A DNA stretch of 64,000 nt from Rummeliibacillus sp044763875 (GCF_044763875.1 NZ_JBIWGZ010000006.1:124001-188000); one strand, 5' to 3'; counted from the stretch's first letter, positions 1 to 9,116 are shown. Program-made: numbers and translations. The notes: generated from the letters alone by a model not told the origin.

Positions 1-85
1 TCGCTTTCCGCGGGCGAACCGACGAGCCTCCTCGCTTCGCTGTGGGGTCTCGTCTGGCTCGTTTTCCCGCAGGAGTCTACGCTAA
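1..85. repeat. GC-rich intergenic repeat, cut by left window edge
   Basis: A GC-rich block stands out from AT-rich surroundings. Read on the minus strand it runs from GACTCCTGCGGGAAAA at one end to CCCGCGGAAAGCG at the other. The same arrangement (ACTCCTRCGGGAAAAGC ... CCCRYGGAAAGCG) occurs at about 50.5 kb, 38.0 kb and, more divergent, 52.8 kb, so this is one copy of a dispersed family. It lies just past the gap terminator, where many Bacillales have pgk. No coding frame is credible through it. Confidence 0.6.
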
Positions 86-283
86 TTCCACTTCAACAAA
101 AATTGTAATATAAAAATTTATTAAAGAAATTTTTTTCAATTAGATTTTCCAGTATACTCGCAAGCACAACTGCCTTATTTCGTGTAACCAATTTTTCATC
201 CGCTACTTCTTCACAACAAATTGTAAAAAAACAGCAAAGCCAAAATATTTTGTTTTTATCGATGAAGCGCTTACTTATTTCAT

Positions 284-319
284 AAAAAAAGGAGAAGTAC
301 AAAACCGCTTCTCCTTTTT
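284..319 (-). terminator. Intrinsic terminator after gap
   Basis: On the minus strand AAAAGGAGAAG pairs with CTTCTCCTTTT across a loop of about 10 nt and is followed by a run of T. It lies about 50 nt past the gap stop codon and would end the cggR-gap transcript. Confidence 0.85.
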
Positions 320-369
320 ACCCTAATTCATTATATACGTATGGTTATTATATGGCTATGGTTTTTGAA

Positions 370-1374
370 TTACAAACCTTGTTTCGCCATGTATTCAGCT
401 AAATCTACTACACGAGTAGAATAACCTGATTCGTTGTCATACCAAGCCAATACTTTTACAAGGTTACCTTCGAGAACCATTGTAGATAGACTATCAACTG
501 TAGATGAAGCAACATTGCCGTTGTAATCAATTGATACTAATGGTAATTCTGAGTATGCAAGAATACCTTTTAATTCATTTTCAGATGCTGCTTTTAATAC
601 TGCATTAACATCTTCTGGAGTTACGTCTTTTTCTAATTCTACAACTAAGTCAACTAATGATACGTTTGGTGTTGGAACACGAATTGCCATACCGTCTAGT
701 TTACCTTCAAGTTGTGGTAAAACTTTTGCTACTGCAACTGCTGCACCAGTAGTAGTTGGGATCATAGATTGTGCAGCTGCACGAGCACGACGATAATCTT
801 TATGTGGAAGATCTAAGATTTTTTGGTCGTTTGTGTATGAGTGAACAGTTGTCATCATACCTCGTTTAATACCGAATTGCTCATCTAATATTTTAGCTAC
901 TGGAGATAAACAGTTTGTTGTACAAGATGCATTTGATACGACAACATCATTTGCTGCATCGTATTTTTCGTTGTTTACACCCATTACATAAGTTGGCATG
1001 TTTTTACCTGGAGCAGATACGATTACTTTTTTAGCGCCTGCTTCAACGTGTTTATGTGCAGATTCATGGTCAGTAAAGCGACCAGTAGATTCTACTACGA
1101 TATCGACATCTAATTCTCCCCAAGGAAGTTTTGCAGGATCTGTTTCAGCATAGACACGAACGTTTTTGCCATCTACTACAAGGTATTCACCTTCAGATGT
1201 TACTTCTGCATCGAATGTGCCATGAACTGAATCATATTTTAAAAGATGAGCAAGCATTGCTGCGTCAGTTAAATCATTTACCGCTACAATTTCAATATCT
1301 TGACGTTTTATTGCTGTTCGGAAAACTAATCGTCCAATACGTCCAAATCCATTAATCGCTAATTTTAAAGTCAT
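370..1374 (-). CDS. gap: Glyceraldehyde-3-phosphate dehydrogenase, glycolytic type
   Basis: Oxidises glyceraldehyde-3-phosphate to 1,3-bisphosphoglycerate with NAD+ in cytosolic glycolysis. The 334-aa protein begins with the Rossmann motif NGFGRIGR at residues 8-15 and has the catalytic signature SNASCTTN with Cys151. The start is the ATG at 1374, preceded by GGAGGAAAAGATT; an upstream in-frame ATG lies inside that ribosome binding site. It follows cggR by 24 nt in the same transcript, as for gapA in B. subtilis, so it should be controlled by CggR. A terminator follows directly, so pgk and the rest of the lower-glycolysis genes are not co-transcribed from here. Confidence 0.97.
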   Translation of the reverse strand: MTLKLAINGFGRIGRLVFRTAIKRQDIEIVAVNDLTDAAMLAHLLKYDSVHGTFDAEVTSEGEYLVVDGKNVRVYAETDPAKLPWGELDVDIVVESTGRFTDHESAHKHVEAGAKKVIVSAPGKNMPTYVMGVNNEKYDAANDVVVSNASCTTNCLSPVAKILDEQFGIKRGMMTTVHSYTNDQKILDLPHKDYRRARAAAQSMIPTTTGAAVAVAKVLPQLEGKLDGMAIRVPTPNVSLVDLVVELEKDVTPEDVNAVLKAASENELKGILAYSELPLVSIDYNGNVASSTVDSLSTMVLEGNLVKVLAWYDNESGYSTRVVDLAEYMAKQGL

Positions 1375-1398
1375 AATCTTTTCCTCCATTAAATGAGT

Positions 1399-2427
1399 TT
1401 ATTGTAGTAAGTGAAGCATTTCTTCCGCAGCAGCTGAATCAGTTATTAAAACAGATTGTTTTGCGCCGTGTTTGAAGTAAGAAAGAATGGCTTTAGCCTT
1501 ATTCTTCCCACCAGCTACTGCAATAATACTTTTACATCTATTTACTTGCTCTAATTGGATTCCTACAGTACGAATTCTTTGTACTGCATTCCCCTGTTCA
1601 TCGAAATAATAACCAAAGGCCTCACTGATAGCACCACTTTCAAGTAAAGCTTGTTTTTCCTGTTCACTTGAATCACGTCTTACTGCCATTTCTAAAGCAG
1701 AGCCAATGCCGTGAATAACGACATCTGTTTGATCATATAGCTCAATCATTTCTTTTACGATTGGTTCTTGAATAATTGCATTATAAGCTGTTTCACTTAA
1801 ATGTTCTGGTAAATACAAAGTACGATATGTGTTGTCAGTATTCCCTGCAAATGTTGCTGCAATAGTGTTAGCTTGCAGCCTCATCTCAACTCCCATACCA
1901 CCTCTAGCAGCGATAAAGGTTAGATCAGTTAGTTTTTCTGAAGGAGTAAGACTATCTGCTATGGCAGCTAATGTACTTCCACCTGTTACAGCGACGATTT
2001 TGCTAAGACCCGCTACTAATTCTAATTGTTTTGTCGCTTCCAAACCGAGCAATGATTTAATCGATGGAATTTCATCAAGATCTCCATCTACTATTATTAC
2101 TTTTTGGATTCCAAGTATTCGTGTTAGTTGTTTTTCCATTGTGGAAATACCTGACCATTCATAAACGAGAGGCTTTAACACTTCTAATACTTCCATTCCT
2201 AATTCAGAAATTCTCATACCAGAACGACTAGCTACAATCAGCCCTTGCTCACGTAACAAATCCGTTTCCTTACGTGCTTCTCTTTCTGCTACAGAAAGAT
2301 TATCCGCAAGTCCACGTCGACCAATGGGACCTAACATTTCAATCATTTGTAAAAAACGATATCTAGTATGAAGAAGCTCAGACACTTCAGGCATTATTTT
2401 CAATTGTGCTTCCGATAATGTAGTCAT
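1399..2427 (-). CDS. cggR: Central glycolytic genes regulator CggR
   Basis: SorC/DeoR-type repressor of the glycolytic operon, inactivated by fructose-1,6-bisphosphate in B. subtilis (family knowledge). The 342-aa product has an N-terminal winged helix (residues about 20-85, with GPIGRRGLADNL) and a C-terminal sugar-phosphate domain with AVTGGSTLAAIAD and the IAVAGGKNKA loop. The start is the ATG at 2427 with AAGGAGAG upstream; a longer in-frame reading to 2484 would pass through the operator and is rejected. It is first in the cggR-gap operon and has a tandem operator just upstream, so autoregulation is expected. Confidence 0.95.
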   Translation of the reverse strand: MTTLSEAQLKIMPEVSELLHTRYRFLQMIEMLGPIGRRGLADNLSVAEREARKETDLLREQGLIVASRSGMRISELGMEVLEVLKPLVYEWSGISTMEKQLTRILGIQKVIIVDGDLDEIPSIKSLLGLEATKQLELVAGLSKIVAVTGGSTLAAIADSLTPSEKLTDLTFIAARGGMGVEMRLQANTIAATFAGNTDNTYRTLYLPEHLSETAYNAIIQEPIVKEMIELYDQTDVVIHGIGSALEMAVRRDSSEQEKQALLESGAISEAFGYYFDEQGNAVQRIRTVGIQLEQVNRCKSIIAVAGGKNKAKAILSYFKHGAKQSVLITDSAAAEEMLHLLQ

Positions 2428-2447
2428 GTCGTTAACTCTCCTTAAGG

Positions 2448-2483
2448 GACATATTTCATCCCACCTTTTATTATTATGTCCCA
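2448..2483 (-). promoter_or_regulatory. CggR operator (tandem half-sites)
   Basis: On the minus strand two sites lie 21 bp apart: TGGGAC-N6-ATAA, N4, then TGGGAT-N6-TGTC. This matches the B. subtilis CggR operator layout (CGGGAC-N6-TGTC-N4-CGGGAC-N6-TGTC) in spacing, and the second half-site is nearly perfect. It sits between the promoter and the cggR ribosome binding site. Confidence 0.75.
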
Positions 2484-2514
2484 CTTACTACAAAAAAATT
2501 TATTTCTTGATTAG

Positions 2515-2543
2515 AGTATACAATTTCATGTCATCATATGCAA
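2515..2543 (-). promoter_or_regulatory. Sigma-A promoter of cggR-gap
   Basis: TTGCAT and TATACT are separated by 17 bp on the minus strand, about 90 bp before the cggR start. Transcription would begin just upstream of the CggR operator, the usual repressor position. Confidence 0.65.
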
Positions 2544-2593
2544 CTTAATTGCACCAAGAAATGAGTAGAATAGACAATAAATTATTGCCTATC

Positions 2594-2830
2594 CTAGTCT
2601 GCACCGAGCCCTTCCAACAATGTTATATAATCCAGTACACCATACTGAATAATCTGCCCGTCCTTTTCAACAACAGGAATCATCATCATATATTTTTCAT
2701 GAAGTGCATCATCCTGTTCAATATTCACTTCTTTAACCTCAAAAGGAATATCTTCACGCACTAAATTCAGCATTCGTTTGCCATCTTTGCAAAGTCCGCA
2801 GTTCGGTCTACTGTAGTATGTAATTTCCAT
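2594..2830 (-). CDS. Glutaredoxin-like thioredoxin-fold protein
   Basis: A 78-aa single-domain protein of the glutaredoxin-like (DUF836) type. The redox-active pair is in CGLC at residues 11-14 after the first beta strand, and IPVVEKDG at about residue 51 has the cis-proline typical of the fold. It probably acts as a small cytosolic thiol-disulfide protein; its partner is unknown. The ATG has GAGGAAC upstream. It precedes cggR in the same direction, an arrangement common in Bacillus relatives, but the cggR promoter lies between them, so it is probably a separate unit. Confidence 0.8.
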   Translation of the reverse strand: MEITYYSRPNCGLCKDGKRMLNLVREDIPFEVKEVNIEQDDALHEKYMMMIPVVEKDGQIIQYGVLDYITLLEGLGAD

Positions 2831-2965
2831 ATTGTAATGTTCCTCCCTTTTGATATTTCTTCTATTGTATAAATAAATTCTTACGTTGAATACTCATATG
2901 ATTGATGGGCTCACGAAGAGGTTGAACGAAGTTTGAATCATGTGGTTGTAATTTTGCAAAAAATA

Positions 2966-3661
2966 TCATATCAAATTCAAACGATATCCCGCTCCCCAAA
3001 CAGTTTCAATGATTTTAGGATTATTACTATCCTCTTCTATTTTTTCACGAATCCGATTGATGTGAACCGTCACAGTAGAACTATCGCCTATATAGCCGTA
3101 TCCCCAAATTTGTTCAACGATTTGTTCTTTAGAGAAAACAATGTTTGCATTTTCTGCTAAAAAAACAAGTACTTCAAATTCCTTATTAGGGAACTTAACT
3201 TCCTCGCCATTTACATAAACTTTCCAACTCTTTTTTAGTATTTTCATGTGACCAATTTGAATGACGCCATCTGTTGTCTCATTTCTATGATGTATTAATC
3301 GTTCATAACGATTGATATGAGCTTTGACACGCGCTACAAGTTCTGCAGGATCAAACGGTTTTGATATATAATCATCTGCACCAAGCCCTAAGCCCCTTAT
3401 TTTATCTATTGATTCTGTCTTGGCTGTCACCATTAAAATTGGTATTTCAGATTCAGCTCGTATTTCTTTGCAAAGTTCATAACCATTTTTGCCAGGTAGC
3501 ATGATATCTAGAATCAACAAATCAAAACGCTCTTGATTCAATACTTGGATGACGGAATTACCATTCTGAATGATTCGTGTTTCAAATCCATTAATCTCAA
3601 GGTAATCTTCTTCTAACATTGCAATTTCGATATCATCTTCTGCAATTAAAATTTTATACAT
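2966..3661 (-). CDS. OmpR/PhoB-family response regulator of the glycosylation operon
   Basis: DNA-binding response regulator of 231 aa. The receiver domain (residues 1-118) has the acidic pair Asp9/Asp10, phospho-acceptor Asp52, Thr79 and Lys101. The C-terminal winged helix (about 130-229) ends in the usual VWGAGYRL. It is the last gene of a five-gene run, 13 nt after its cognate kinase, so kinase precedes regulator, the reverse of the common order. The upstream glycosylation genes suggest it responds to envelope state, but no target site was identified. Confidence 0.92.
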   Translation of the reverse strand: MYKILIAEDDIEIAMLEEDYLEINGFETRIIQNGNSVIQVLNQERFDLLILDIMLPGKNGYELCKEIRAESEIPILMVTAKTESIDKIRGLGLGADDYISKPFDPAELVARVKAHINRYERLIHHRNETTDGVIQIGHMKILKKSWKVYVNGEEVKFPNKEFEVLVFLAENANIVFSKEQIVEQIWGYGYIGDSSTVTVHINRIREKIEEDSNNPKIIETVWGAGYRLNLI

Positions 3662-3674
3662 ATTCTTCCCTCTT

Positions 3675-5105
3675 TTAAAAAATGCTCGGCAATGTAATGA
3701 TTATTTTCAGTCCATCCTGATTTGCAGCTGAAATTGTGCCGCCATGTTCTTCGATTATATATTTGGACGTATATAATCCTAATCCATTTCCTTCGGTTTT
3801 ACTATTTCGACTATTTCGTGATTCATCACCACGATAAAATTGTTCAAATAGATGTGACAGTTTGGCTTCATCTACACCTTTACCATTATCCTTTATTTCA
3901 AGTACTTCTAAACGATTGATTTTTGATAATGTAAAGGAAATTTGCAAATGGTCATTTTCTGCATATTTTAGACTGTTCTCAATTAAATTGATTAATACTC
4001 GCTTAATCAAGACTATATCAATCGCCACGTTATGCTCTTCTTCTGTTAACGATAATTTAACCTTAACCTGTTGATTTGCCAAGTCATCACGCACTTCTTC
4101 TACAAATTGCTCTAGAAACAGATCAAAAGCTAGTTTTTTCTTTACAAATGGCATATTACCTGTTTCTAATTTTGAAAAATCAAAGAGACGTTGAAGTAAC
4201 AAATCCATATCGCCAGCTTTTTTGTATGCAATCATTAAATACTGATGCTGCTTTTCAGGTGTCTTTGCCACACCGTCTAATAAACCTTTAATATAGCCTT
4301 TTACAGATGTAAGAGGTGTACGCAAATCATGGGAAATCCCTGAAATCATGTCTGTTCTAGCCTTTTCATACTTTTCGTTTCGTTCTCTTTCTTCCAGTAA
4401 ATGACTTTGCATTTGGTTAAATGTGCTACATAGCATTTCAAACTCTTCAATTCCTTGATAAACAATAGGTTCTTGAAGATTCCCTGCTTCAATACGTTTT
4501 TCTCCATCCATTAACTGACTGATTGGGGCTTTAACTTTCTTCACCAAACGTTTCGTAAACAATTGACTACTCAATATTATGATCATAATCCCAACTAACG
4601 CAATGACAAAATACATCCCCAAAAACATTTTAAATCCACCATGTTCAAGGATTGTCCAAAACGAATTTTTTTTGACATTAATGACAATTAAATCATAGTG
4701 ATGCCCATTAGAATCAAATTCTTTGCGTACAATTGTTGCATAATCCCAATGATAGACTGCATTATTTTGACCTTTTTTTATTTTTGGGAAATCTTCAATA
4801 TAACTAGATTCGTGTTTGTTTAAATTGGAATAGATTTTCATTTGATCTTTTGCTACATATAAATGATAACCATACTTTGAAACATCTGTACTGATTTCAT
4901 CCCAATCTGTATTAGGAGTTTTCATGTTATTAAACATCGTTTGAATTTTATAGACATCTTTATTTAATTGAACTTTCTCTATACGATTATCAATATAATA
5001 TTCGTTAAAGGTACTTACAAGCGTTCCACCGACTATAAACAGTAGCATAAGGGGAAGTAGAACCATTATTGTATTTGAACGGAAAATCAACTTATTTATT
5101 TTCAT
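3675..5105 (-). CDS. Membrane sensor histidine kinase
   Basis: Transmembrane kinase of 476 aa. Segments at about residues 11-32 and 160-181 flank an extracytoplasmic domain of about 125 residues. A HAMP linker follows (about 182-235), then HisKA with the phospho-acceptor His259 in ISHDLRTPL, then an ATPase domain with N-box NLIENSLKYA and G-boxes DNGKGV and GNGLGLY. It begins 26 nt after yfhO and 13 nt before the response regulator, so all are likely co-transcribed. The ligand is not deducible; the closeness to a wall-polymer glycosylation system suggests an envelope signal. Confidence 0.92.
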   Translation of the reverse strand: MKINKLIFRSNTIMVLLPLMLLFIVGGTLVSTFNEYYIDNRIEKVQLNKDVYKIQTMFNNMKTPNTDWDEISTDVSKYGYHLYVAKDQMKIYSNLNKHESSYIEDFPKIKKGQNNAVYHWDYATIVRKEFDSNGHHYDLIVINVKKNSFWTILEHGGFKMFLGMYFVIALVGIMIIILSSQLFTKRLVKKVKAPISQLMDGEKRIEAGNLQEPIVYQGIEEFEMLCSTFNQMQSHLLEERERNEKYEKARTDMISGISHDLRTPLTSVKGYIKGLLDGVAKTPEKQHQYLMIAYKKAGDMDLLLQRLFDFSKLETGNMPFVKKKLAFDLFLEQFVEEVRDDLANQQVKVKLSLTEEEHNVAIDIVLIKRVLINLIENSLKYAENDHLQISFTLSKINRLEVLEIKDNGKGVDEAKLSHLFEQFYRGDESRNSRNSKTEGNGLGLYTSKYIIEEHGGTISAANQDGLKIIITLPSIF

Positions 5106-5131
5106 TACATACTTCCCCTATCTATCTGTTT

Positions 5132-7714
5132 TTAATCTATACCTTTATTCCGTTTTCTTTGTCGATACACTCCAATACTAAAGAGTACAATTGAAATAAT
5201 TGAAACCCATAAGCACGCTGTCCAGTAAGGTGGTTTATAGACCAGTTCAATTTCATTTTCCCCGTTCATTAATGGAATACCAATAAACGCATAGTTTACT
5301 TTCTCTATCGCTACTTTCTTCCCATTAATATGCGCTGTCCACCCTTTTTCATAAGGTATAGGTGTGACTAACATTTGGTGAGGTTGAGTTGTTTTTACTA
5401 CACCACTTGCATGATTATTTTGCCATTGTATATCTGCACCTTTACTATATTTCAATGCATCAGATAGGATCGAATAGTCTTCTCCATAAACATGAATATT
5501 AGTTATGTGATACTCCCCTTTTGACAAACGAATATGAATGGTATTTGCTCGATTGATTGCAAACGTTAAATCATTATATCCTGTACGATAAATAGAATCT
5601 GATTTTTTTCGCATCGTTTGATCTTCATTCACTTGAAGATTATATGATTCCTTTTTATGAATTCCTTCAATATGAAATTGGACATAAAGGTCTTTCGTAT
5701 TTTGAGAAGGAGCAATATGGAGATCAAATCCTCCGTTTTTCTTCTGTACATTTAAAACATCACCGTTCCACTTTGCATTGACTGTGCTTATTTTTTTAAT
5801 GGAAGTCTCAGGAACCTTGGATTCCTTTGTGGTTTGTTCATTATCTGTTATAACACCTTGTAACATCGCATGTTCTTTAGCTAATACAGGCTGATTTTCT
5901 AAAGCTGTTGCAGAATATAAAGAATTCGTCACACGAAACGCAGGCAATAACTTTTTATTCTCATAAACATTGTAATTTTTTGAGTGCTTTACTAAATGAT
6001 AGTGATATGGAATCGATTGATTTGCATTTTCGCGCATATAGAACTGTGTTTGCCATATAGACATTAAGTTTGTTCTAGCACCCAAAGTCGCATATCTACT
6101 AACACTTTCCCTCCCCATATCAATTTGAAGGTCTTTTTGATACATATTCAAAACATCACCGTTTAAAACACTGGAATAAACACTTACCCCTTTAAAATCT
6201 TGTACAATTGGCGTGTTATTTCGATCATCCACCATCCAGTCAATTCTTGCTCTATCATTTGTTAAATGACGTTTCATATATTGGATTAATCTTTTTTGTT
6301 CATTCGAATTGTATTTGTCTGATTCCATGAATTGGGTTGTTGAAGCATATGAGTTTTTATCCACTTCGGTTAAACGATTTACTTGAAACACATTCGCATA
6401 TCCAATTACAAAGAAAATCACCAATAGGATAATTGTATTTTGTGATTTTCCCTTTGCCAATACATAGCTAATACTGATCGTCCATACAGCTGTCATAAGA
6501 AAAATAATGCCATCTTTTCCCCATTTAAAAGTAGGATCTACAAAGCTAACAATTAGCATGAGTAATAGAAATATAACGGATGTTCTATTAAATTGGCTTA
6601 CTTTCCAATACTCAATGTGGTCTATAGCCACTGCAAAAACGCCTGCATAACCTAAAATCACGATTGCTTCCCAGCGATTTTGTGGTGCTGAAAATCCATT
6701 AAACATGCTACCAACGTGTGGAATAAAGTGCATAACAGTTCCACCAATTGCAATAATGGCAAAGAATCGGAATGTCTTGCTTTTATATAGCTTCTTTATA
6801 CTTAACGCTATTACAATAAAAACTGGTAACCAAAGAATTCGTGGATTCGAAACAATATTATCCTGAATTTCTATCAATGGGATTGCATCTTTGTACGGTG
6901 GGCGAGCGTTATGTAGGAAACCTAGTGCAGCTGGAATAAATGCAAAACTACCGATTCCGAATCCTAATAACCCGCCACTTAAATAGTATTTCGATTGCTT
7001 TTTTATGGAAAGCTCTTGCTGTGAACAATGAACAAACCAACGAATGATTATATAAAAGAAACCTATTAGTAAGTTCACATATGCCAGATAAAAATTGTTG
7101 ATAAAAATAAGCGCAACAGCTACTACGAAAGTAGTTGGTGATTGTTTACGCATAATTTTCTCAATACCTATTAATAATAAAACAAGCCAAAACATCGCAT
7201 CTGTTAAGATATCCCAATACATTTCATGTCTAAAAAAGAAGGGACTTAATCCATAAATAACTGCTCCCACGTACGAAGCTTTTTTGGATATCTTGACCGT
7301 CTTAAAATAATAGTAGGCAACAACTAAAATAGCCGTTTGTTTTAAAATGCTCATAGGTAATATAAGTTGTACCCATGTATTTAAATTCACTTGATACTTT
7401 GTAATAGATTCCACTATAAACAACAGTGATGAGACAATTAAAAAGAAAATATTTGTGGAGAAATAATAAGCTAACTGAGAAAAAATCCCTCCACCAATTC
7501 CAAAATTATCTGCATAAAAAAAGTTCCCTTGGGAATAGTTTTTATAGATGAATTGCTTAAAAGGCAGCATTTGCGACAGACCATCATTAATGCCTTTCAT
7601 TAGGAGTCCATTCGGCTGTTGCCAAATAAAAAAGCCATGTGCCACGATTGAAATGAAGAGCATACTTCCTATAAGCAACCCTCGTTGTTTCCATCTAGAT
7701 TGGTTTTGAAACAC
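5132..7714 (-). CDS. yfhO: YfhO-family GT-C-type membrane glycosyltransferase
   Basis: A polytopic membrane protein of 860 aa, the length of B. subtilis YfhO (about 861). Many hydrophobic segments fill the first ~450 residues, followed by a large extracytoplasmic domain (about 460-830) and a final membrane helix near 835-855. In the CsbB-GtcA-YfhO system YfhO is thought to transfer GlcNAc from the flipped lipid carrier to lipoteichoic acid outside the cell (family knowledge). The GTG at 7714 is chosen because AGGAGGG lies 6-7 nt before it; a TTG two codons upstream is possible. It overlaps the GtrA gene by 20 nt, supporting translational coupling. Confidence 0.9.
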   Translation of the reverse strand: MFQNQSRWKQRGLLIGSMLFISIVAHGFFIWQQPNGLLMKGINDGLSQMLPFKQFIYKNYSQGNFFYADNFGIGGGIFSQLAYYFSTNIFFLIVSSLLFIVESITKYQVNLNTWVQLILPMSILKQTAILVVAYYYFKTVKISKKASYVGAVIYGLSPFFFRHEMYWDILTDAMFWLVLLLIGIEKIMRKQSPTTFVVAVALIFINNFYLAYVNLLIGFFYIIIRWFVHCSQQELSIKKQSKYYLSGGLLGFGIGSFAFIPAALGFLHNARPPYKDAIPLIEIQDNIVSNPRILWLPVFIVIALSIKKLYKSKTFRFFAIIAIGGTVMHFIPHVGSMFNGFSAPQNRWEAIVILGYAGVFAVAIDHIEYWKVSQFNRTSVIFLLLMLIVSFVDPTFKWGKDGIIFLMTAVWTISISYVLAKGKSQNTIILLVIFFVIGYANVFQVNRLTEVDKNSYASTTQFMESDKYNSNEQKRLIQYMKRHLTNDRARIDWMVDDRNNTPIVQDFKGVSVYSSVLNGDVLNMYQKDLQIDMGRESVSRYATLGARTNLMSIWQTQFYMRENANQSIPYHYHLVKHSKNYNVYENKKLLPAFRVTNSLYSATALENQPVLAKEHAMLQGVITDNEQTTKESKVPETSIKKISTVNAKWNGDVLNVQKKNGGFDLHIAPSQNTKDLYVQFHIEGIHKKESYNLQVNEDQTMRKKSDSIYRTGYNDLTFAINRANTIHIRLSKGEYHITNIHVYGEDYSILSDALKYSKGADIQWQNNHASGVVKTTQPHQMLVTPIPYEKGWTAHINGKKVAIEKVNYAFIGIPLMNGENEIELVYKPPYWTACLWVSIISIVLFSIGVYRQRKRNKGID

Positions 7715-8072
7715 GAACAACCCTCCTAGTCACAATAAATGTAATTGGCACACTGATTACTGCTGTTGCTAGCGGTGCAAGATAAGGAGACATATGCAAT
7801 GTTTTAACAAATACAACAAGGCAAATTAATTGCACAACACTATTTGTTATTTGTGTGAGCGGAAATAGTAAAAACGACTTCCATGAAGGCTTTTCTTTAT
7901 ATGTAAAATATACATTAAGAAAATAGGAGCCGATCATACTTAAGACTGTCGCAATAATATGACTGGGTAAATAGCTGATAAGGCATATTGAGTAGAACAA
8001 TACATACCACGCATAATAGTGGGCTGTATTAATACCGCCCACTATTATAAATTTAAACCATTCCTTATTCAT
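7695..8072 (-). CDS. gtcA: GtrA/GtcA-family lipid-linked sugar flippase
   Basis: A 125-aa protein with four predicted transmembrane helices and the family's N-terminal FIIVGGINTAHYYAWY motif. GtrA-type proteins are believed to flip undecaprenyl-phosphate-linked sugars across the membrane. It overlaps the upstream glycosyltransferase by 4 nt (ATGA) and the downstream yfhO by 20 nt, so the three components are tightly coupled in one operon. In B. subtilis the matching flippase gene is unlinked; here it is between its partners. Confidence 0.9.
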   Translation of the reverse strand: MNKEWFKFIIVGGINTAHYYAWYVLFYSICLISYLPSHIIATVLSMIGSYFLNVYFTYKEKPSWKSFLLFPLTQITNSVVQLICLVVFVKTLHMSPYLAPLATAVISVPITFIVTRRVVRVSKPI

Positions 8073-9091
8073 CGTTGTTCCTCTTTCGTTCTGTACGCAA
8101 AACCATTTTTTCTAAAGATTTCTTCAACATCTTTTGAAGATACAACGCGTGGTACAAATTTGGACGTGCTAACCATATTTGATTCCTCAACAATATAATG
8201 AGGACGATGTTTTGCTTCATTATAGATTCGTCCAATATATTCTCCGATAATACCTAAACTTAAAAGCTGAACACCGCCAAGTAATAGCACGGCTGAAATG
8301 GTTGTAAAGTAGCCTGGTACTTTTATTCCTTCTGTAAGAATGCCAACAAAAGTTGTTGCGATATACATTAATCCACAAAATAAAATGAAAACACCCATAT
8401 ACAAGCAAAGTCGAAGTGGTTTTGTGTTAAACGATAATACTCCGTCCAGCGCATAGGAAAATAAGTCAGAAAATGACCATTTACTTTCTCCATATTGACG
8501 TTCAACATTTTCATAAGAGAATGTTTTTTTAGACAAACCAATCCATTCATAAAGTCCTTTAGAAAAACGATTATTTTCACTAAGCTGTAATAGTGAATCA
8601 ACTGCCTTTCGACTTAACAAACGGAAGTCACCTGCTCCATTTTCTAACTGTACTTCACTTAACTTATTTACAGAACGATAAAATACACCTGTTAAAAAAC
8701 GATGTAGTTTAGATTCGCCCTTTCGATTTCGGCATGCTACAACTTGATGATAGCCTTGCTCATATCCTTTAATCATTTCTTTTACTAATGATGCTGGATG
8801 TTGTAAATCACTATCCATTAATATGACTGCATCTCCTGTTGAGTTCTGAAGTCCCGCATAGATTGCGGCCTCTTTTCCGAAATTACGGGAGAATGACACA
8901 TACTTTACTTGCTTATCATGAATGGCTATTTCTTTTATTTTTTCTAATGTCCCATCTGTACTTCCATCATTCACTAGTAATATTTCATATATATAATCTA
9001 TTGTGTTAAACTCACCTACAATTGAATCATATAATTTATCAACGTTTTCTTCCTCATTAAACGCAGGAAGAATGAATGTTATTTTTTTCAC
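8069..9091 (-). CDS. csbB: CsbB/GtrB-type undecaprenyl-phosphate glycosyltransferase
   Basis: GT2 family enzyme of 340 aa, expected to load a sugar (GlcNAc for CsbB) from a nucleotide donor onto undecaprenyl phosphate at the inner membrane face. The N-terminal GT-A domain has ILPAFNEEENV, the VNDGSTDGT motif and the metal-binding DSDLQHP. Two C-terminal membrane helices lie at about residues 230-252 and 265-290. The GTG start at 9091 follows GAGG with 9 nt spacing. It is the first gene of the csbB-gtcA-yfhO-kinase-regulator operon, with a good sigma-A promoter just upstream. The exact sugar cannot be read from sequence. Confidence 0.92.
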   Translation of the reverse strand: MKKITFILPAFNEEENVDKLYDSIVGEFNTIDYIYEILLVNDGSTDGTLEKIKEIAIHDKQVKYVSFSRNFGKEAAIYAGLQNSTGDAVILMDSDLQHPASLVKEMIKGYEQGYHQVVACRNRKGESKLHRFLTGVFYRSVNKLSEVQLENGAGDFRLLSRKAVDSLLQLSENNRFSKGLYEWIGLSKKTFSYENVERQYGESKWSFSDLFSYALDGVLSFNTKPLRLCLYMGVFILFCGLMYIATTFVGILTEGIKVPGYFTTISAVLLLGGVQLLSLGIIGEYIGRIYNEAKHRPHYIVEESNMVSTSKFVPRVVSSKDVEEIFRKNGFAYRTKEEQR

Positions 9092-9116
9092 TGTTTTGCA
9101 CCTCAGTTAGAATGTC

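Noticed and set aside
93..302. 69-codon minus-strand frame left of gap
   Set aside because: It begins within the gap terminator, has no promoter or clear ribosome binding site, and resembles no known protein; a remnant cannot be fully excluded.
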